Part shown: positions 5,561-5,572 of the stretch, piece after piece
Layout of the letters: every line of letters starts with the position of its first letter
Numbering within the stretch: position 1 is the stretch's first letter
Assembly (NCBI GenBank): GCA_027619675.1
Contig: JAQCHG010000153.1
Coordinates: 1-5,572 of the forward strand
DNA: 5,572 bases
Reading direction: 5' to 3'
From: Cyanobacteriota bacterium
GTDB lineage: Bacteria > Cyanobacteriota > Cyanobacteriia > Phormidesmidales > Phormidesmidaceae
The notes under the pieces: model-generated
The model's database searches: none
Seen by the model: only the letters and a program-made list of their open reading frames with translations
Told to the model about the DNA's origin: nothing
Position numbers and translations under genes: made by a program

Positions 5561-5572
5561 ATGGGGAATCCC
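5561..5572 (+). CDS. Start of an unidentified gene, cut by the window edge
   Basis: Only four codons (Met-Gly-Asn-Pro) are visible, so the product cannot be named. The call rests on context: a promoter candidate with a good -10 box, a GGAGG site at correct spacing, and an ATG, all in order after a non-coding stretch. The bases GGGGAAT within it also equal the reverse complement of the nearby heptamer repeat, so part of a repeat is an alternative reading. Confidence 0.4.

Overview
The window looks like chromosomal DNA from a GC-rich cyanobacterium. The octamer GCGATCGC (HIP1, a hallmark of many cyanobacterial genomes) occurs 12 times in 5.6 kb, which is far above chance. A tandem heptanucleotide tract of the STRR kind follows one gene, and the proteins read like cyanobacterial homologues (Uma2/DUF820, APA2-type phosphorylase, HypB, short Orn/Lys/Arg decarboxylase, CbiT). 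The genus cannot be fixed from the sequence. A GC-rich filamentous or Leptolyngbya/Prochlorothrix-like lineage is only a guess.

Layout from left to right. Positions 1-271 (minus) hold the first 90 codons of a Uma2-family (DUF820) protein that runs off the left edge. Positions 272-487 are a divergent intergenic region with a perfect 10-bp inverted repeat and a small GTGA/TCAC dyad. Positions 488-1108 (plus) encode a TetR/AcrR-type repressor. An 87-bp convergent gap with a strong GC-rich hairpin leads into 1196-2104 (minus), an ATP adenylyltransferase/Ap4A phosphorylase of the APA2 type. Upstream of it on the same strand, 74 bp away, is hypB (2179-3018, minus). Positions 3019-3265 are a second divergent intergenic region, AT-richer than the rest, with an 18-bp imperfect palindrome and a promoter candidate. 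Positions 3266-4744 (plus) encode a PLP-dependent Orn/Lys/Arg decarboxylase, followed after 52 bp by cbiT (4797-5393, plus). Six 7-bp repeats start 5 bp after the cbiT stop. The window ends with a TATAAA promoter candidate, a GGAGG ribosome site and an ATG at 5561 that probably opens the next gene.

The genes do not form one pathway. HypB serves nickel delivery to NiFe hydrogenase, CbiT belongs to corrin (B12) synthesis, the decarboxylase makes polyamines or related amines, and the phosphorylase recycles dinucleoside polyphosphates. Two short co-directional pairs (hypB with the phosphorylase gene; decarboxylase gene with cbiT) may be co-transcribed. This looks like ordinary core-genome housekeeping with a mobile-type Uma2 gene at the edge. 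I found no convincing new system. The most interesting items are the His-poor, apparently solitary hypB, the nearly leaderless decarboxylase promoter, the intergenic inverted repeats and the repeat tract after cbiT.
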